From a virus: a DNA stretch of 26,374 bases. Location: positions 1 to 26,374 of the IMG/VR virus record IMGVR_UViG_3300021959_000326. The stretch is one strand, 5' to 3'. The notes under the pieces were generated by a model. The model was not told the origin of the DNA. It searched no databases and saw only the letters and a program-made list of their open reading frames with translations. Numbering within the stretch: position 1 is the stretch's first letter; each line of letters begins with the position of its first letter. The position numbers were made by a program, and so were the translations under genes. This document shows, one piece after another, positions 11,559-21,352 of the stretch.

Positions 11559-12752
11559 TTATAGCTCCGAATTAAATCCTATGTAATTAGTAGCGCCACC
11601 AGGCAATACTCCATACATTTTTTCTGCTGTTACTCCAGTAGTAGTACAATTTAAAGTAACACTTGTAGTTCCAGACTCTGCAATAGCAATTGCTGAAATT
11701 GTTGTTAATGCTCCACCTAACCACCTACCCCATCCTGAACCATAAGTCACTGATGATGGATTGCTTCTCATAGTAGTTGGAAATTTTACATCTCCGTATA
11801 ATGCTGTAGTACCTACCCCCATAGCAAACATAAGAAAATTATTGGCTGAAGAAGTGTTCCATTGATAATAATACCTCTGACACAAAGCTAATTGATGCCC
11901 ATATTGTAAGTGTTCAAATGGTGTGGCAGATGTTCCTTCTTCTAGTTGAACTCCTGTAATTTGCCATGTTGCTGATGCGTTAGCTACAAAATGTACATTA
12001 GAAGAAATAGACCTTTTACTACCTGCTACCCATTCATTTGCTGTTGTATCAAAATTTGTTCCTGCATCTAAACCAAACATTACATTAATGCCCAATGAAT
12101 TACTTGTTAGCCAAGTTCCTGATGTATCACCTGCAATAGTTACAGTTTTCTTTTCCCATGTATTAGCAGAAGAAACAGTATAGGTTGATACATAAGCTCT
12201 ATCAAAAGCATTATTACTTATTGACACAGGGTATGTTCCTGTAACAGATGCTTTTACCCAAAAAGATATAGTTATTGTTTTTGCATCTGAAGTACCCCAA
12301 TTTAAATGAGCAGTATTAAGTCCTTCTATTTTTTGTCTTGGAGTAAGAGCATTACCTGCACCTACTGATTGTGTTGTTGAGTTATTTGTAATTTTTAAAG
12401 AATGTGAAAATCCTGCTGGAGCATCTGTTACTTGTTGATAAGTTTGAGCATTAGTAATTCCATGTAAAAAAAGTTGCCATCTATCTGTCATCATAGCACT
12501 GGTTGAATGACTTGTGCTTGTGCCTACAAGAGTATTACTAGCACCACCATTTCTTTGGTCAATCCTCATATCACCATTAATAATTTTATTTTTACCTGCT
12601 TGTGAAGTAATAGCACTACCACTTGCATTTTGTAATCCACTAGATGTTATTTTAGCTTTTGTAGTACCACCTGATTGCAGTTCTAAATCACCACTTGTAT
12701 CAGAAGTTAGTTTTAATCCGTTACTTGTATCTGCATTTATTATTGTAGCCAT
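11559..12752 (-). CDS. Distal tail fibre / receptor-binding protein, paralogue 1 (397 aa)
   Basis: The N-terminal adaptor (ADTSNGLKLTSDTSGDLELQ, about 8-27) is a beta-repeat typical of fibre attachment regions. Then comes the same module as in 9383-10495: GKNKIINGDMRIDQRN, SFWVKASVTGTYPVSI, TWEKKTVTIAGDTSG, ITGVQLEEGTSATPFEHLQY and LCQRYYYQW. The C-terminal 100 residues diverge from the paralogue, fitting alternative receptor specificities. It ends FNSEL, encoding the SD for the small gene downstream. One base separates it from the preceding fibre gene. Confidence 0.82.
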   Translation of the reverse strand: MATIINADTSNGLKLTSDTSGDLELQSGGTTKAKITSSGLQNASGSAITSQAGKNKIINGDMRIDQRNGGASNTLVGTSTSHSTSAMMTDRWQLFLHGITNAQTYQQVTDAPAGFSHSLKITNNSTTQSVGAGNALTPRQKIEGLNTAHLNWGTSDAKTITISFWVKASVTGTYPVSISNNAFDRAYVSTYTVSSANTWEKKTVTIAGDTSGTWLTSNSLGINVMFGLDAGTNFDTTANEWVAGSKRSISSNVHFVANASATWQITGVQLEEGTSATPFEHLQYGHQLALCQRYYYQWNTSSANNFLMFAMGVGTTALYGDVKFPTTMRSNPSSVTYGSGWGRWLGGALTTISAIAIAESGTTSVTLNCTTTGVTAEKMYGVLPGGATNYIGFNSEL

Positions 12753-12753
12753 A

Positions 12754-14511
12754 TTATAATATCACCCATCGTTGTCCAGAAGGAACAGTAACTGTCTTTG
12801 AGGCTGCTATAGTTATAGGCCCTACCGACATACCATTCGATCCTGAAGTTAAAGTATAGTTATCTGTAATGTCATCTGTATTTTCATAAATAGCACCGCC
12901 TGCTGATGCACCACCTCCAATAGAACCCCAAGCTCCTGAAGCATATCCCTCAAACTCACTTAAAGTAGAGTTATATCTAAACATACCATTTGCTGGCGAT
13001 CCATCTCTTTGAGCAGTTGTACCTGCTGGTATAGATGCTGAAGCAGTTGTTCCTGTCTGAGCTACATACGCAGTGGCTGCCGTAGTTGCAGCAGTTCCTA
13101 GTCCAAGGTTAGTCCTAGATGTACTTGCATTTGCAACATCAGATAAGTTATTAGCAGAAGTAAGTAATCCAGAAGCTGATATAGCTGTTACTTGCCAAGC
13201 CGATCCATTGTATATTCTTGTTTCATTACTTGTTGTATTAAAGTACCAATCACCAGCGGTAACTGCATCGCCATTATTATCTACTGTTGGGTTAGATGAT
13301 TGTGCGCCAAGATAGAACTCATCAATACTATCTTTGGTTGCGGCAGCGGCGGCGGCACTTGCAGCAGATGCAGTCGCTGAACTAGCAGATGCAGTAGCTG
13401 ATGTAGCTGAAGCAGTTGCAGAGGTCGCAGCATTAGTTGCAGAAGTTGCAGCTTCACTTGCTTTAGTCGTAGCAGTTGATGCTGATGCACTTGCCTCACT
13501 AGCTTTCGTTGTCGCAGTTGATGCTGAAGAGGTAGCACTAGTTGCTGATGAAGCGGCTGCTGTTGCGCTAGAGGCAGCGGCAGTTGCAGAGGTACTTGCT
13601 TCTGATGCTTTAGTTGTTGCTGTACTTGCATTAGTTGCAGCACTTACCATATAGGCATTTGCAGCTACAGCACTTGTTTCCGCCTCTCCCGCTTTTGTAG
13701 TCGCTGTAGTCGCAGAGGATGCAGCACTAGTTGCACTTGTAGCCGCAGCAGTCGCACTCGTAGCCGCAGCAGTTTCACTTGCAGCCGCAGCAGTCGCACT
13801 AGCCGCAGCAGCAGTCGCACTTGCTCCAGCCGTAGCTGCATCTACAATTAAATCCCATTTAGCTGCATCAGTATTCGTTGTTAATGGTTGTGAACCACTC
13901 GATGTATGAGCAGTGTTAGCCATAAATATATTGCTAGTTGATGTATCTTTTACTAAATCACGCTTGTTGTATGCTGTACTAGCTGCCCAATTACCACGAT
14001 AGTCACCAATCTGCTCACCAATAACAGGATCACCATTAGCATCAAACGCTAGTGTTTTATTTGCTCTCGTTGTATTGTCAGGCAACTCCATGTTGACTGT
14101 AGTAGGATCTGTATTTGGCGCACGAAGTGATCGATTAGATTGTTCTAGGTTTTGTTGGGTAAAGATAGTAAGACTGTCTAACTCATCATTCAGTGATGTA
14201 GCAAAGAGTGGGCCACCTGTGGTAAAGTCAGTAGTCCTTTGTATGGTTCTATCACCGATAATAGTTATTCGGTCATCAGCATCTGGTGTACTTGGAACTC
14301 TTGCACTACCACCTACAACAATAGTTACACTACCTGTACCATCAGCACTAATAGCTACTGTATAATCAGTAGTTAGTGTTAGCTCTGTATCATTAAAGTA
14401 TACGGCTAGATCAGTATTTACTAATATGTTAAACGCATAAGCATACGGGCCTGTACCTGCTGAACCAGTATAGACGATACGCCTTGTTGTTGCTGAAATG
14501 TCAATTGCCAT
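12754..14511 (-). CDS. T7 gp17-like tail fibre with alanine-rich coil (585 aa)
   Basis: Residues 1-160 resemble the T7 tail fibre N-terminal domain that docks to the tail: a TRRIVYTGSAGTGPYAYAFN opening, TTDYTV, ITIIGDRTIQRTTDFTTGG and SLNDELDSL. Residues 225-392 form a heptad-repeated, Ala/Ser/Thr-rich region. Then FYLGAQSSNPTVDNNGDAVT and GDWYFNTTSNETRIYNGSAW form a frequent fibre shaft domain, and a C-terminal region follows. It is the proximal fibre, with the smaller fibre genes downstream supplying distal parts. There is a 72-nt gap to the upstream gene. AGAGGA precedes the ATG by about 9 nt. Confidence 0.88.
   Translation of the reverse strand: MAIDISATTRRIVYTGSAGTGPYAYAFNILVNTDLAVYFNDTELTLTTDYTVAISADGTGSVTIVVGGSARVPSTPDADDRITIIGDRTIQRTTDFTTGGPLFATSLNDELDSLTIFTQQNLEQSNRSLRAPNTDPTTVNMELPDNTTRANKTLAFDANGDPVIGEQIGDYRGNWAASTAYNKRDLVKDTSTSNIFMANTAHTSSGSQPLTTNTDAAKWDLIVDAATAGASATAAAASATAAAASETAAATSATAAATSATSAASSATTATTKAGEAETSAVAANAYMVSAATNASTATTKASEASTSATAAASSATAAASSATSATSSASTATTKASEASASASTATTKASEAATSATNAATSATASATSATASASSATASAASAAAAAATKDSIDEFYLGAQSSNPTVDNNGDAVTAGDWYFNTTSNETRIYNGSAWQVTAISASGLLTSANNLSDVANASTSRTNLGLGTAATTAATAYVAQTGTTASASIPAGTTAQRDGSPANGMFRYNSTLSEFEGYASGAWGSIGGGASAGGAIYENTDDITDNYTLTSGSNGMSVGPITIAASKTVTVPSGQRWVIL
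13336..13839 (-). repeat. 21-bp periodic repeat encoding 24 alanine-rich heptads
   Basis: Residues 225-392 of the fibre divide without a break into 24 seven-residue units such as ATAAAAS, ATAAASS, ASTATTK and ASEASAS. Ala is nearly always first in the unit. This predicts a rigid trimeric alpha-helical coil. The DNA repeat also creates long open shadow frames on both strands, which are not genes. Confidence 0.85.
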
Positions 14512-14583
14512 AATTTATAATCCTCTGCCTTATTTTACCTATAATATTTATTAAATTCTACTAAATGATATCTCTCATACTAA

Positions 14584-17175
14584 TTATAATTGTGATGGTT
14601 TAGTAAAGATAAACCCTTGGTTATAATCTTTCTCCATTCTTTTCTCAACTCTTTTTAATACACCAGGACTCATAAACTCCATCATCTGATGTCCAATTAA
14701 ATAATCAAACGCTGCCTTTGCATAAAATACATTTAAGAATGGTATATTAGCTATGGTATTTCTGTACGCCAACTTACCTGCCTTACTAGGCTCTCCATCA
14801 ATAACTGCGTATTTTATTGCTTGCAGATAATCAAATGCACTTAAAGGTACAGGCCCTAATAAACTAGCAGCAATGTCGCCACCTGATCTTGTTTCTTGGA
14901 ACAACACATCACCATATATACCTAATCCACCACCTTGCAAGAAAGAAGCATAAAATATATTCTTAAATGTTTCCATATCATCAGGAACTCTTGGCTCTCT
15001 CCCCTTTAATATATCTTTAGCAGTCATAGATACATAACCCATTAAAGTAGACATTGCTATAATTGATGCTATACCTGTCATTCCTCTTACTTTATTGCCA
15101 GCTTTGAAAAAAGATTTTTCCCTAGATAAGGTTTTCATTATGATAGATGCTGGGAATGCTTTGAATTGACCAACAAATCTTATAGCCTCACCGCCCCATG
15201 TTCCAGCAATAGTGCTTCTTGTTAATGTTGCTTTAACTCTAGCATCAGGTTCAATCACAGCAAAAGTTGATCGATCTAATAACATACCAGATACTGATGA
15301 TTTAAAACTATCTTTAATGTTCCTTAATTCTCTTGGACTTGGATTATCTAGTCCAGATATTAGTTTAGCTTCGCTATCTGTAATCTTATCTAGTAGCGCA
15401 ATGTTTATAAACTCTGTACCATCATCAGCTTTTTCCATAGCAATATTTCTAATGATGTTCCATCTTGTAGAATTAATATCATACTGTTTAAATAAAGTCT
15501 TTAAGCCAGGATTTAAATCATCAAATTTTATATTCTTCTGTTTAGCAAAGTAATTAGCCATGCCAAGCATAGCACTCTCTTTTAAATTGTTTGTCCACCA
15601 AGAAAGTAAGTTGTATTTAAAAAATGTTCTTTGAGCGTTAGTCCATCCTTTAGACATACTATCGCCAACTTGAAATCTGCCTGATACATCATAGATACTA
15701 TTGTCAAACATAATGCCTAGCATTTGAGCAATATTTTTTCTATCTTTTTTATTCTTTATTTTAGCTAAAGATCCCATTGCTTCATTCATACCACCAAAAA
15801 AGGATCTGCCTTGATACCTCATTTCTCCGCCATACTGAGCCAAATCCGCTGCTGCACTAACTACAGCTCCACCTAGCTTTGCCATACTAGCAATGGCACG
15901 AGTAATTGCACCCCACTTTGCTCCAGTAAAACTTCCTGTTTCGTATATTCTGCCAGTAACTACATCTAAGAACTTGTTAAACTGTTTACTGTCTACTTTG
16001 TTAGAATCTTGACCGCTTTGAGTTATACGAGTTGCAACTGCTTTTCTAATTTTTTCAAAGTTTACTTCTGGCTTTGTACCTAATGTATCCATAATGCCTA
16101 AATTACGACCAACAGAAGTTAAGCCTGAAAAGAAAGACTCATTTAAATTGCCCATACCAAAATTCTTATTGTATTCAAACCAAGTATCAGCGTTTTTAAA
16201 ATGTAATACCCTTTTCATCTGTGATGATTTAGCTATATTTTTTGTTGGCTTTGCATTGTATGTAAACTCAGCACCATCAGATTTTAAGTTTTCATTTTTA
16301 ATAAGAGAGTTATATGCAAATAACATAAACTCATCAATGTTCTCTACACCAGCAAATGTTCTTTCTTGGTCTAATCTTTCCATTACAAAGTTTTTCCAAG
16401 CTTTGAAGTTTCTATTGTAATTTTTATCCCATTTACCTTCAATGCTAGGATCAGCCTCTGTAGTTGTATCACCCAAAACTTTAGCAGCATCTCTAACTGA
16501 ATATGGATCATGTGATTGTCTAACTACATAACCCCAAATTTTACCAATGTTAGCACCTCGATCATTTAGCTTAATCCTCATCATTTCAGAATACTCATGC
16601 AAGATAGTAGCAAGTTTAATTATTTCTGCATTTTTTTCTGTAATAACAGGTTTAATCCCTGTGTCGGCTTCTGCTTTAGTTGGCTTTTGTGCTAACTCAT
16701 ACATAGTTCTAACAATTCTTAATTGCATAGGCTCATCAGCTTTAGCAAATAAAGTTTCTACATTGTTATCAGCTAATTGTTTCATTAATCCATTAATAGC
16801 TTGATTAACTGATGCATGTTGTTGTACTGCTACTGAAGCTCTTGCTCCTGCTTTCTGTTCATTAGATCCTACTAATATAGAAGTTAAGCCTTCTTGTGGA
16901 TTATCAGGAAACTCTCTTAATACATAATCAACTAATTCTCTACCTTTGATTTCATCTTCAATAGCATTTCGTTTATTAATTTTTCTTTGCAATATAATCT
17001 GTGACTGTACATCTTTAGCGACTACATCTACATTAATCTCATCAATACTATTAAGCTTTAACTCTGATTGAGCAATCTTAATTGCATTCATTATTTCGTC
17101 TTTTTCAACAAACCCAATAGAAGATTTGTCTAGCATTCCTTGTAATCTTACTAAACAGGTATTCTTTTTAGCCAT
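14584..17175 (-). CDS. Large internal virion / ejection-type protein (863 aa)
   Basis: The largest gene in the window. It is mostly helical and hydrophilic. A region about 620-730 (LDRSTFAVIEPDARVKATLT, then GTWGGEAIRFVGQFKAFPAS) resembles a motif that I recall in large virion proteins of many podoviruses. Hydrophobic segments follow (GIASIIAMSTLMGYVSM). Its place after tail tubular and internal protein genes, and before the fibres, matches T7 gp16-type ejection proteins. No lytic transglycosylase motif was recognised. It starts 2 nt after the stop of the 401-aa gene. It is probably packaged in the virion and injected with the DNA. Confidence 0.72.
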   Translation of the reverse strand: MAKKNTCLVRLQGMLDKSSIGFVEKDEIMNAIKIAQSELKLNSIDEINVDVVAKDVQSQIILQRKINKRNAIEDEIKGRELVDYVLREFPDNPQEGLTSILVGSNEQKAGARASVAVQQHASVNQAINGLMKQLADNNVETLFAKADEPMQLRIVRTMYELAQKPTKAEADTGIKPVITEKNAEIIKLATILHEYSEMMRIKLNDRGANIGKIWGYVVRQSHDPYSVRDAAKVLGDTTTEADPSIEGKWDKNYNRNFKAWKNFVMERLDQERTFAGVENIDEFMLFAYNSLIKNENLKSDGAEFTYNAKPTKNIAKSSQMKRVLHFKNADTWFEYNKNFGMGNLNESFFSGLTSVGRNLGIMDTLGTKPEVNFEKIRKAVATRITQSGQDSNKVDSKQFNKFLDVVTGRIYETGSFTGAKWGAITRAIASMAKLGGAVVSAAADLAQYGGEMRYQGRSFFGGMNEAMGSLAKIKNKKDRKNIAQMLGIMFDNSIYDVSGRFQVGDSMSKGWTNAQRTFFKYNLLSWWTNNLKESAMLGMANYFAKQKNIKFDDLNPGLKTLFKQYDINSTRWNIIRNIAMEKADDGTEFINIALLDKITDSEAKLISGLDNPSPRELRNIKDSFKSSVSGMLLDRSTFAVIEPDARVKATLTRSTIAGTWGGEAIRFVGQFKAFPASIIMKTLSREKSFFKAGNKVRGMTGIASIIAMSTLMGYVSMTAKDILKGREPRVPDDMETFKNIFYASFLQGGGLGIYGDVLFQETRSGGDIAASLLGPVPLSAFDYLQAIKYAVIDGEPSKAGKLAYRNTIANIPFLNVFYAKAAFDYLIGHQMMEFMSPGVLKRVEKRMEKDYNQGFIFTKPSQL

Positions 17176-17177
17176 AG

Positions 17178-18383
17178 TTATCTTCCATTCATGCAGTTAA
17201 TTGCATCTACAATTGCTTCATTTAAATCTTTTGGGTTAGCATTAGCTTGATCTAACTCATCTGTAACTTTTGTAATTTCTTTTCTATCTTGATCAAATCG
17301 TAAGTCTGCTGTCTTTTCTCTTTGTTCTTCTAATCTTGCAGATAAACTATCTAACTCTGTATCTAAATCTACATCTTCTTTATTGACTGTATTCTTTTCA
17401 ACTGTGTTTAAATCTTTTTGAGGTATTTCATTTTGTGTCTGAACTTTTGTATTACTTGGCCCAGGCATGTCTGACGATTGTTTAAGTGTTTCGTTTGTAT
17501 TTACAATAGGAGCAACATCAACAGGCTCTTCTAACAACAAATCATTAACTGATTTTCTTAACAATAGCTCTCTTGTTTGAGGATCTGTTTTTTGTAAATC
17601 CCTCATAATTGCAGAATCTTCAGGATAATAAGCTTTGTAAAGATTAATTTCTATATCTCTAGAATTTTCTATTCCAACTTTTTCTCTACCTTTTCTTATT
17701 TTATTTCTTAGTTTTCTAGTAGTGTAAATGTCTTTTAGTTTACCACCTCCAAAATGCAGTCCACCACCCATGATAGAACCAAAAGTAACATTTAAAAAAC
17801 TATCTGCTAATCCATAGTCAGCTTGTATTTCACTTGCTGCATATCCAATAAATGGCTCAACTAATGCTGCACCAACAGCACCCTCTACTGCGCCTCTTAC
17901 TGCTCTTGCCCTACCAAATCCTTGGCGTGCTACCAAACTTGCAAACCTAGCTTGTCCAAACACAGGAATAAATGCAGATGCTACATTAATAGGATCAAGC
18001 ATACTAACACCCAAACCTACACCAAACTTAGCTGCCCCTACTCCAAACCCTTGTGGGCCTCTATTGATAATATCTTGCCTTGCTCTTTCTAATTTCTTTT
18101 CTTCTACCATAATATCAACAACAGATTGATATTCATCTTCTTCAAAGAATAAACCTAAGTTAGAATACTCTCTATTTAAATCATCTCTTGGAACTAAAGG
18201 ACTTTCTTTCTTTTGTTCTGCTGTACGCAATTCACCTAAAGTAGATAAAGATGATAAAGGATTTCTTGCCCAAGTTTCTGATGCAACTGCACCCATAGTG
18301 TCAGCAAAAGAAGTTTCATAGTAATTGTATCCAACTTCTTTACCGCCATCAAAAGTATTTAATCCAAACCCTATTTGAGCCAT
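17178..18383 (-). CDS. Putative internal virion protein with hydrophobic core (401 aa)
   Basis: Residues about 110-220 are Gly/Ala-rich and hydrophobic (FGVGAAKFGVGLGVSMLDPI, then GAVEGAVGAALVEPFIGYAA), suited to membrane insertion during DNA ejection. The C-terminal third (about 300-390) is highly charged, low in complexity and probably coiled coil. Such Gly-rich segments are frequent in podovirus ejection proteins. It lies between a 773-aa and an 863-aa virion gene with gaps of only 2 and 6 nt. No enzyme domain was recognised. Function is assigned mainly from position and composition. Confidence 0.68.
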   Translation of the reverse strand: MAQIGFGLNTFDGGKEVGYNYYETSFADTMGAVASETWARNPLSSLSTLGELRTAEQKKESPLVPRDDLNREYSNLGLFFEEDEYQSVVDIMVEEKKLERARQDIINRGPQGFGVGAAKFGVGLGVSMLDPINVASAFIPVFGQARFASLVARQGFGRARAVRGAVEGAVGAALVEPFIGYAASEIQADYGLADSFLNVTFGSIMGGGLHFGGGKLKDIYTTRKLRNKIRKGREKVGIENSRDIEINLYKAYYPEDSAIMRDLQKTDPQTRELLLRKSVNDLLLEEPVDVAPIVNTNETLKQSSDMPGPSNTKVQTQNEIPQKDLNTVEKNTVNKEDVDLDTELDSLSARLEEQREKTADLRFDQDRKEITKVTDELDQANANPKDLNEAIVDAINCMNGR

Positions 18384-18389
18384 ACTATA

Positions 18390-20711
18390 TTATCTTCCTA
18401 TTCTGTAGCCAAATGTGTTTTTAGTTTTTTTGGTATCCAACACTACATCAGTATTAGGTAAGGTAAAACTTAAATCATTAAATTTAAAACTTAACAATTG
18501 TCCTTGATCATTTTCTATTGGTGTAAAACCTACTGAGGGTAAAACAATGCCGTACACTAAAGAAGTTCCATCAGCACTATTACGCCATACACCATTCTCA
18601 ATCATCTGATTTCTCATTTCTTCATTATATTCTTCATCAGTAATGTCTGGATTATCTGATCTAAAAGCGACAGGATTAAAATCTTGTAAGTAATGGTCTT
18701 TAATTAAACTAGCTTTTGCTGCAATCTGCTCTGGGTTTGTTGATTGACCATTATAAATATTAGGTATGTAATAATCATTTTCTAAGGTAAAAGAGTTGTT
18801 TATTAAATCTGCCGCAGCCTCTGCTCCATCACCTGCATCATATCCAGGGTTTGTTTGCATTTCTTGAAGAGCAAGGTAAGTTAAAGTATCTGTAATAGTT
18901 TCTAATTTTTTAGTTGCTACAGTTGTATTAAAATTACTACCAATCATAACTACTTCTTCAAAATCTTCTAATTCATCTCTTACCATAACCCTAATAGCTT
19001 GATAGCTTGTTTCGTTATCTTTAGCAAATGCTTTTAAATCATCTCGTTTTTCTTTGCTATCAAAACTAATTAACTTTTCAGTAAGTACAGGATCACCAAA
19101 GTAAGATGACAACTCTGCTGTTGATGGCAATCCACCATTAACTAATTGCATTAATGCTTGTGAGTTACTATCTCCAAATCCTTTATCTATTGTTTGTAAT
19201 AAAGCAACTCTTGTTGCTCCATCGCCATTCATGTACGCACTAACAAATCCACTAACTTCTGATTTAGTCATAATATTTGCAGTATATTGTGCTTCACTTA
19301 ATCCATACAATGGCCCATATGTACCTAATTGTTCTTGTCTTGTTTGTACTTGCTCTATCAATTGATCAGGATTAGAAAAATCTAAAGGCTCACTCACTCC
19401 TGCTCTTTTAATCATAGTGCCTACAGGATCATTTTTAAAAGCACTATTAATATTACTTACATATCTATTAAGTAAATCAAATGTTCCTAATTCTTCTGGA
19501 GTTTTTACTTTAGTAATATCCATCATGTCTTGTTGCGCAGCATTTAAACTAGCTACTAACTCAACATATGGAGTTGCGTTATAAGTTTCAATATTATCAG
19601 AAAACTTTTGTAATGTTTGCCACGCAGTGTATTCGCTTGAATCTACATCAATGTCTTTATTAATTTTATCTACTAACTGTTGAGGAATAGGTTGAAAAGT
19701 GTCTATGTAAACTTTGCTTTCTTTTACATTCTCCCTAACTTTTCTTTGTATTTCTGCTAACCCTGAGTTTTGAACAGTCAAAGCATTAGATATTTTTCTT
19801 TTAAATACATCTTGATCTACAATATTCTTATTATTGTAATATTCACCTACATTTGTTTTGTCTTTAGAAAGCTCAGTTAATACTTCAGCAAGATTGTTAC
19901 CTTTGTATTTAATAGCAATATCTTCTGCTACATGCATATCTTCTGTTTCATTTAAATCTTTTTTCATTTGCTCGGTTAATTCAAGCTGTTGTCTACTCAT
20001 ACTTAATGATGTATCAATAGCAATTTTTTCTATAGTATCTTTGTATATTCTTTTTTGCTCGTCTGTTGCATCAGGATAAGCTTTTAAGTATCTATTATAA
20101 TCATCATTGTTTTGTTGAATAGTTGTAATAGCATCAGCATAAGCTTTCTTTTCTTTTAATCCTTTAAATATTTGATCTCCCTGTATATATGCATTTCTAG
20201 CAGAAAGAGTTGCTTTCGATCCAAAAGCCGCAGCCATATCTGGATCAATTTTTGAAAAAAATTCTACTTGTGCTTTAATAGGTTCTGATAATTTAAATAA
20301 CAATGTTTCAGAATCATGAATTTCACCTAGTCTTACTTGCTCTAATAAATCACTATTATGTTTTGCTAGAGTAATATTTAATTCACCTGCTACTTGCTGA
20401 CCTAACATTTTAGTCATGGCTTCATTGTAAGCAGTACCGCCTTGTAAATATTTAGTAACTGGATTATCACCTGTTGCTCTTGCAACATCAATTTGTGATT
20501 TAGTAATTGGGTTTCTTATAGCATCTTCAATTGCTTGGTCAGTAGCATACTGAATACCTTGCTGTCTAAAGTCTTGAGTAACGCCTGATAAAAATTTATT
20601 AATACGCTCGCCAGTTGCAACTTCTTGTCTAGTGACAACATCTGTTAATTGAGCCATGCCTTCGTAATTAAAGCCAGCTGTTTTTTCGTATTTAGGTAGT
20701 TTTTTAGCCAT
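18390..20711 (-). CDS. Putative internal virion protein, gp15-like (773 aa)
   Basis: A long, predominantly helical, hydrophilic protein with no membrane segment or signal peptide. It begins MAKKLPKYEKTAGFNYEGMA and ends in a beta-rich segment (SFKFNDLSFTLPNTDVVL). Size, helical nature and order (after the small internal protein, before two other virion genes) match the T7 gp15-type ejection protein. No catalytic motif is recognised. Its ATG overlaps the stop of the upstream gene (TAATG), showing coupled translation within the virion gene set. Confidence 0.72.
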   Translation of the reverse strand: MAKKLPKYEKTAGFNYEGMAQLTDVVTRQEVATGERINKFLSGVTQDFRQQGIQYATDQAIEDAIRNPITKSQIDVARATGDNPVTKYLQGGTAYNEAMTKMLGQQVAGELNITLAKHNSDLLEQVRLGEIHDSETLLFKLSEPIKAQVEFFSKIDPDMAAAFGSKATLSARNAYIQGDQIFKGLKEKKAYADAITTIQQNNDDYNRYLKAYPDATDEQKRIYKDTIEKIAIDTSLSMSRQQLELTEQMKKDLNETEDMHVAEDIAIKYKGNNLAEVLTELSKDKTNVGEYYNNKNIVDQDVFKRKISNALTVQNSGLAEIQRKVRENVKESKVYIDTFQPIPQQLVDKINKDIDVDSSEYTAWQTLQKFSDNIETYNATPYVELVASLNAAQQDMMDITKVKTPEELGTFDLLNRYVSNINSAFKNDPVGTMIKRAGVSEPLDFSNPDQLIEQVQTRQEQLGTYGPLYGLSEAQYTANIMTKSEVSGFVSAYMNGDGATRVALLQTIDKGFGDSNSQALMQLVNGGLPSTAELSSYFGDPVLTEKLISFDSKEKRDDLKAFAKDNETSYQAIRVMVRDELEDFEEVVMIGSNFNTTVATKKLETITDTLTYLALQEMQTNPGYDAGDGAEAAADLINNSFTLENDYYIPNIYNGQSTNPEQIAAKASLIKDHYLQDFNPVAFRSDNPDITDEEYNEEMRNQMIENGVWRNSADGTSLVYGIVLPSVGFTPIENDQGQLLSFKFNDLSFTLPNTDVVLDTKKTKNTFGYRIGR

Positions 20712-21349
20712 TATGATGCTGTCCTTGTTTCTGCGAATATTTTTGCTGCGCTACCAAGATAACCTAACGCCTCTACTTTAGATCCAGTGACTGCTGACTC
20801 TCCAGCTTGTGCTAATAATGATGCTTCTGCATTTGCAAAACCTATGCTAGTTGATTCATTAAATTCTGCCATTTGCATTTCACGAATATACTCTTTTTCG
20901 TTTTCGCTCATAATTAATTTAACAGAGCCATCTAATCCATTAACTCCTCCAGCATATCCTGCTGCAAGTGCTGATGCATTAATTGCTCTTAATCTTTGTA
21001 ATCTATCTCTGGAATCTTCTATCCTATTTAATCGATCTACTTCTGCTTGTGCTAATACTTGTGTAGCTTGTAAGTCATATGAGCTTTGTAATGTTTGCCC
21101 TGTATTATATGCATTGTAAGCTTGCGCTCCTGATGAAAGAGAACTTATAACCCCTGCATATGGAGCAATTGTATTAGCAATACTTCCAATAGTCCCCATT
21201 AAACCACCACCTACAGAAATTCCTTGGCTTGCAGTTAATAATGTAGGTACATAACTTACATACGCAGTTGTTGCTGCTGTTGCCGCAGTTGTTGCTGCAA
21301 ATGAAGTCATTGTTGGCGTTAATGTTGATGCTGCTACTGCTGTTCCCAT
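20711..21349 (-). CDS. Small internal virion protein, gp14-like (212 aa)
   Basis: The N-terminal 90 residues are Ala/Thr/Gly-rich and hydrophobic (LLTASQGISVGGGLMGTIGS), suggesting membrane insertion. Residues 93-130 form a charged helix (AEVDRLNRIEDSRDRLQRLR). The next part has GYAGGVNGLDGSV (residues about 134-146). The R-x-x-RL, then G-x-x-x-GSV pattern is common in T7 gp14-like internal core proteins of podoviruses. It lies directly after the tail tubular B gene (3-nt gap), the usual place. It probably forms part of the ejection channel. Confidence 0.75.
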   Translation of the reverse strand: MGTAVAASTLTPTMTSFAATTAATAATTAYVSYVPTLLTASQGISVGGGLMGTIGSIANTIAPYAGVISSLSSGAQAYNAYNTGQTLQSSYDLQATQVLAQAEVDRLNRIEDSRDRLQRLRAINASALAAGYAGGVNGLDGSVKLIMSENEKEYIREMQMAEFNESTSIGFANAEASLLAQAGESAVTGSKVEALGYLGSAAKIFAETRTAS

Positions 21350-21352
21350 ACC

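Noticed and set aside
9383-12752. Diversity-generating retroelement, considered because the head genes resemble BPP-1.
   Set aside because: No reverse transcriptase gene and no template/variable repeat pair were found. The fibre paralogues differ by ordinary divergence, not by changes limited to A positions.
13281-13654. Long open frames on both strands opposite or beside the tail fibre coil (Gln/Leu-rich or Ala/Val-rich products).
   Set aside because: They are by-products of the 21-bp Ala/Ser/Thr repeat. No SD, no recognisable protein, and the fibre frame explains the region.
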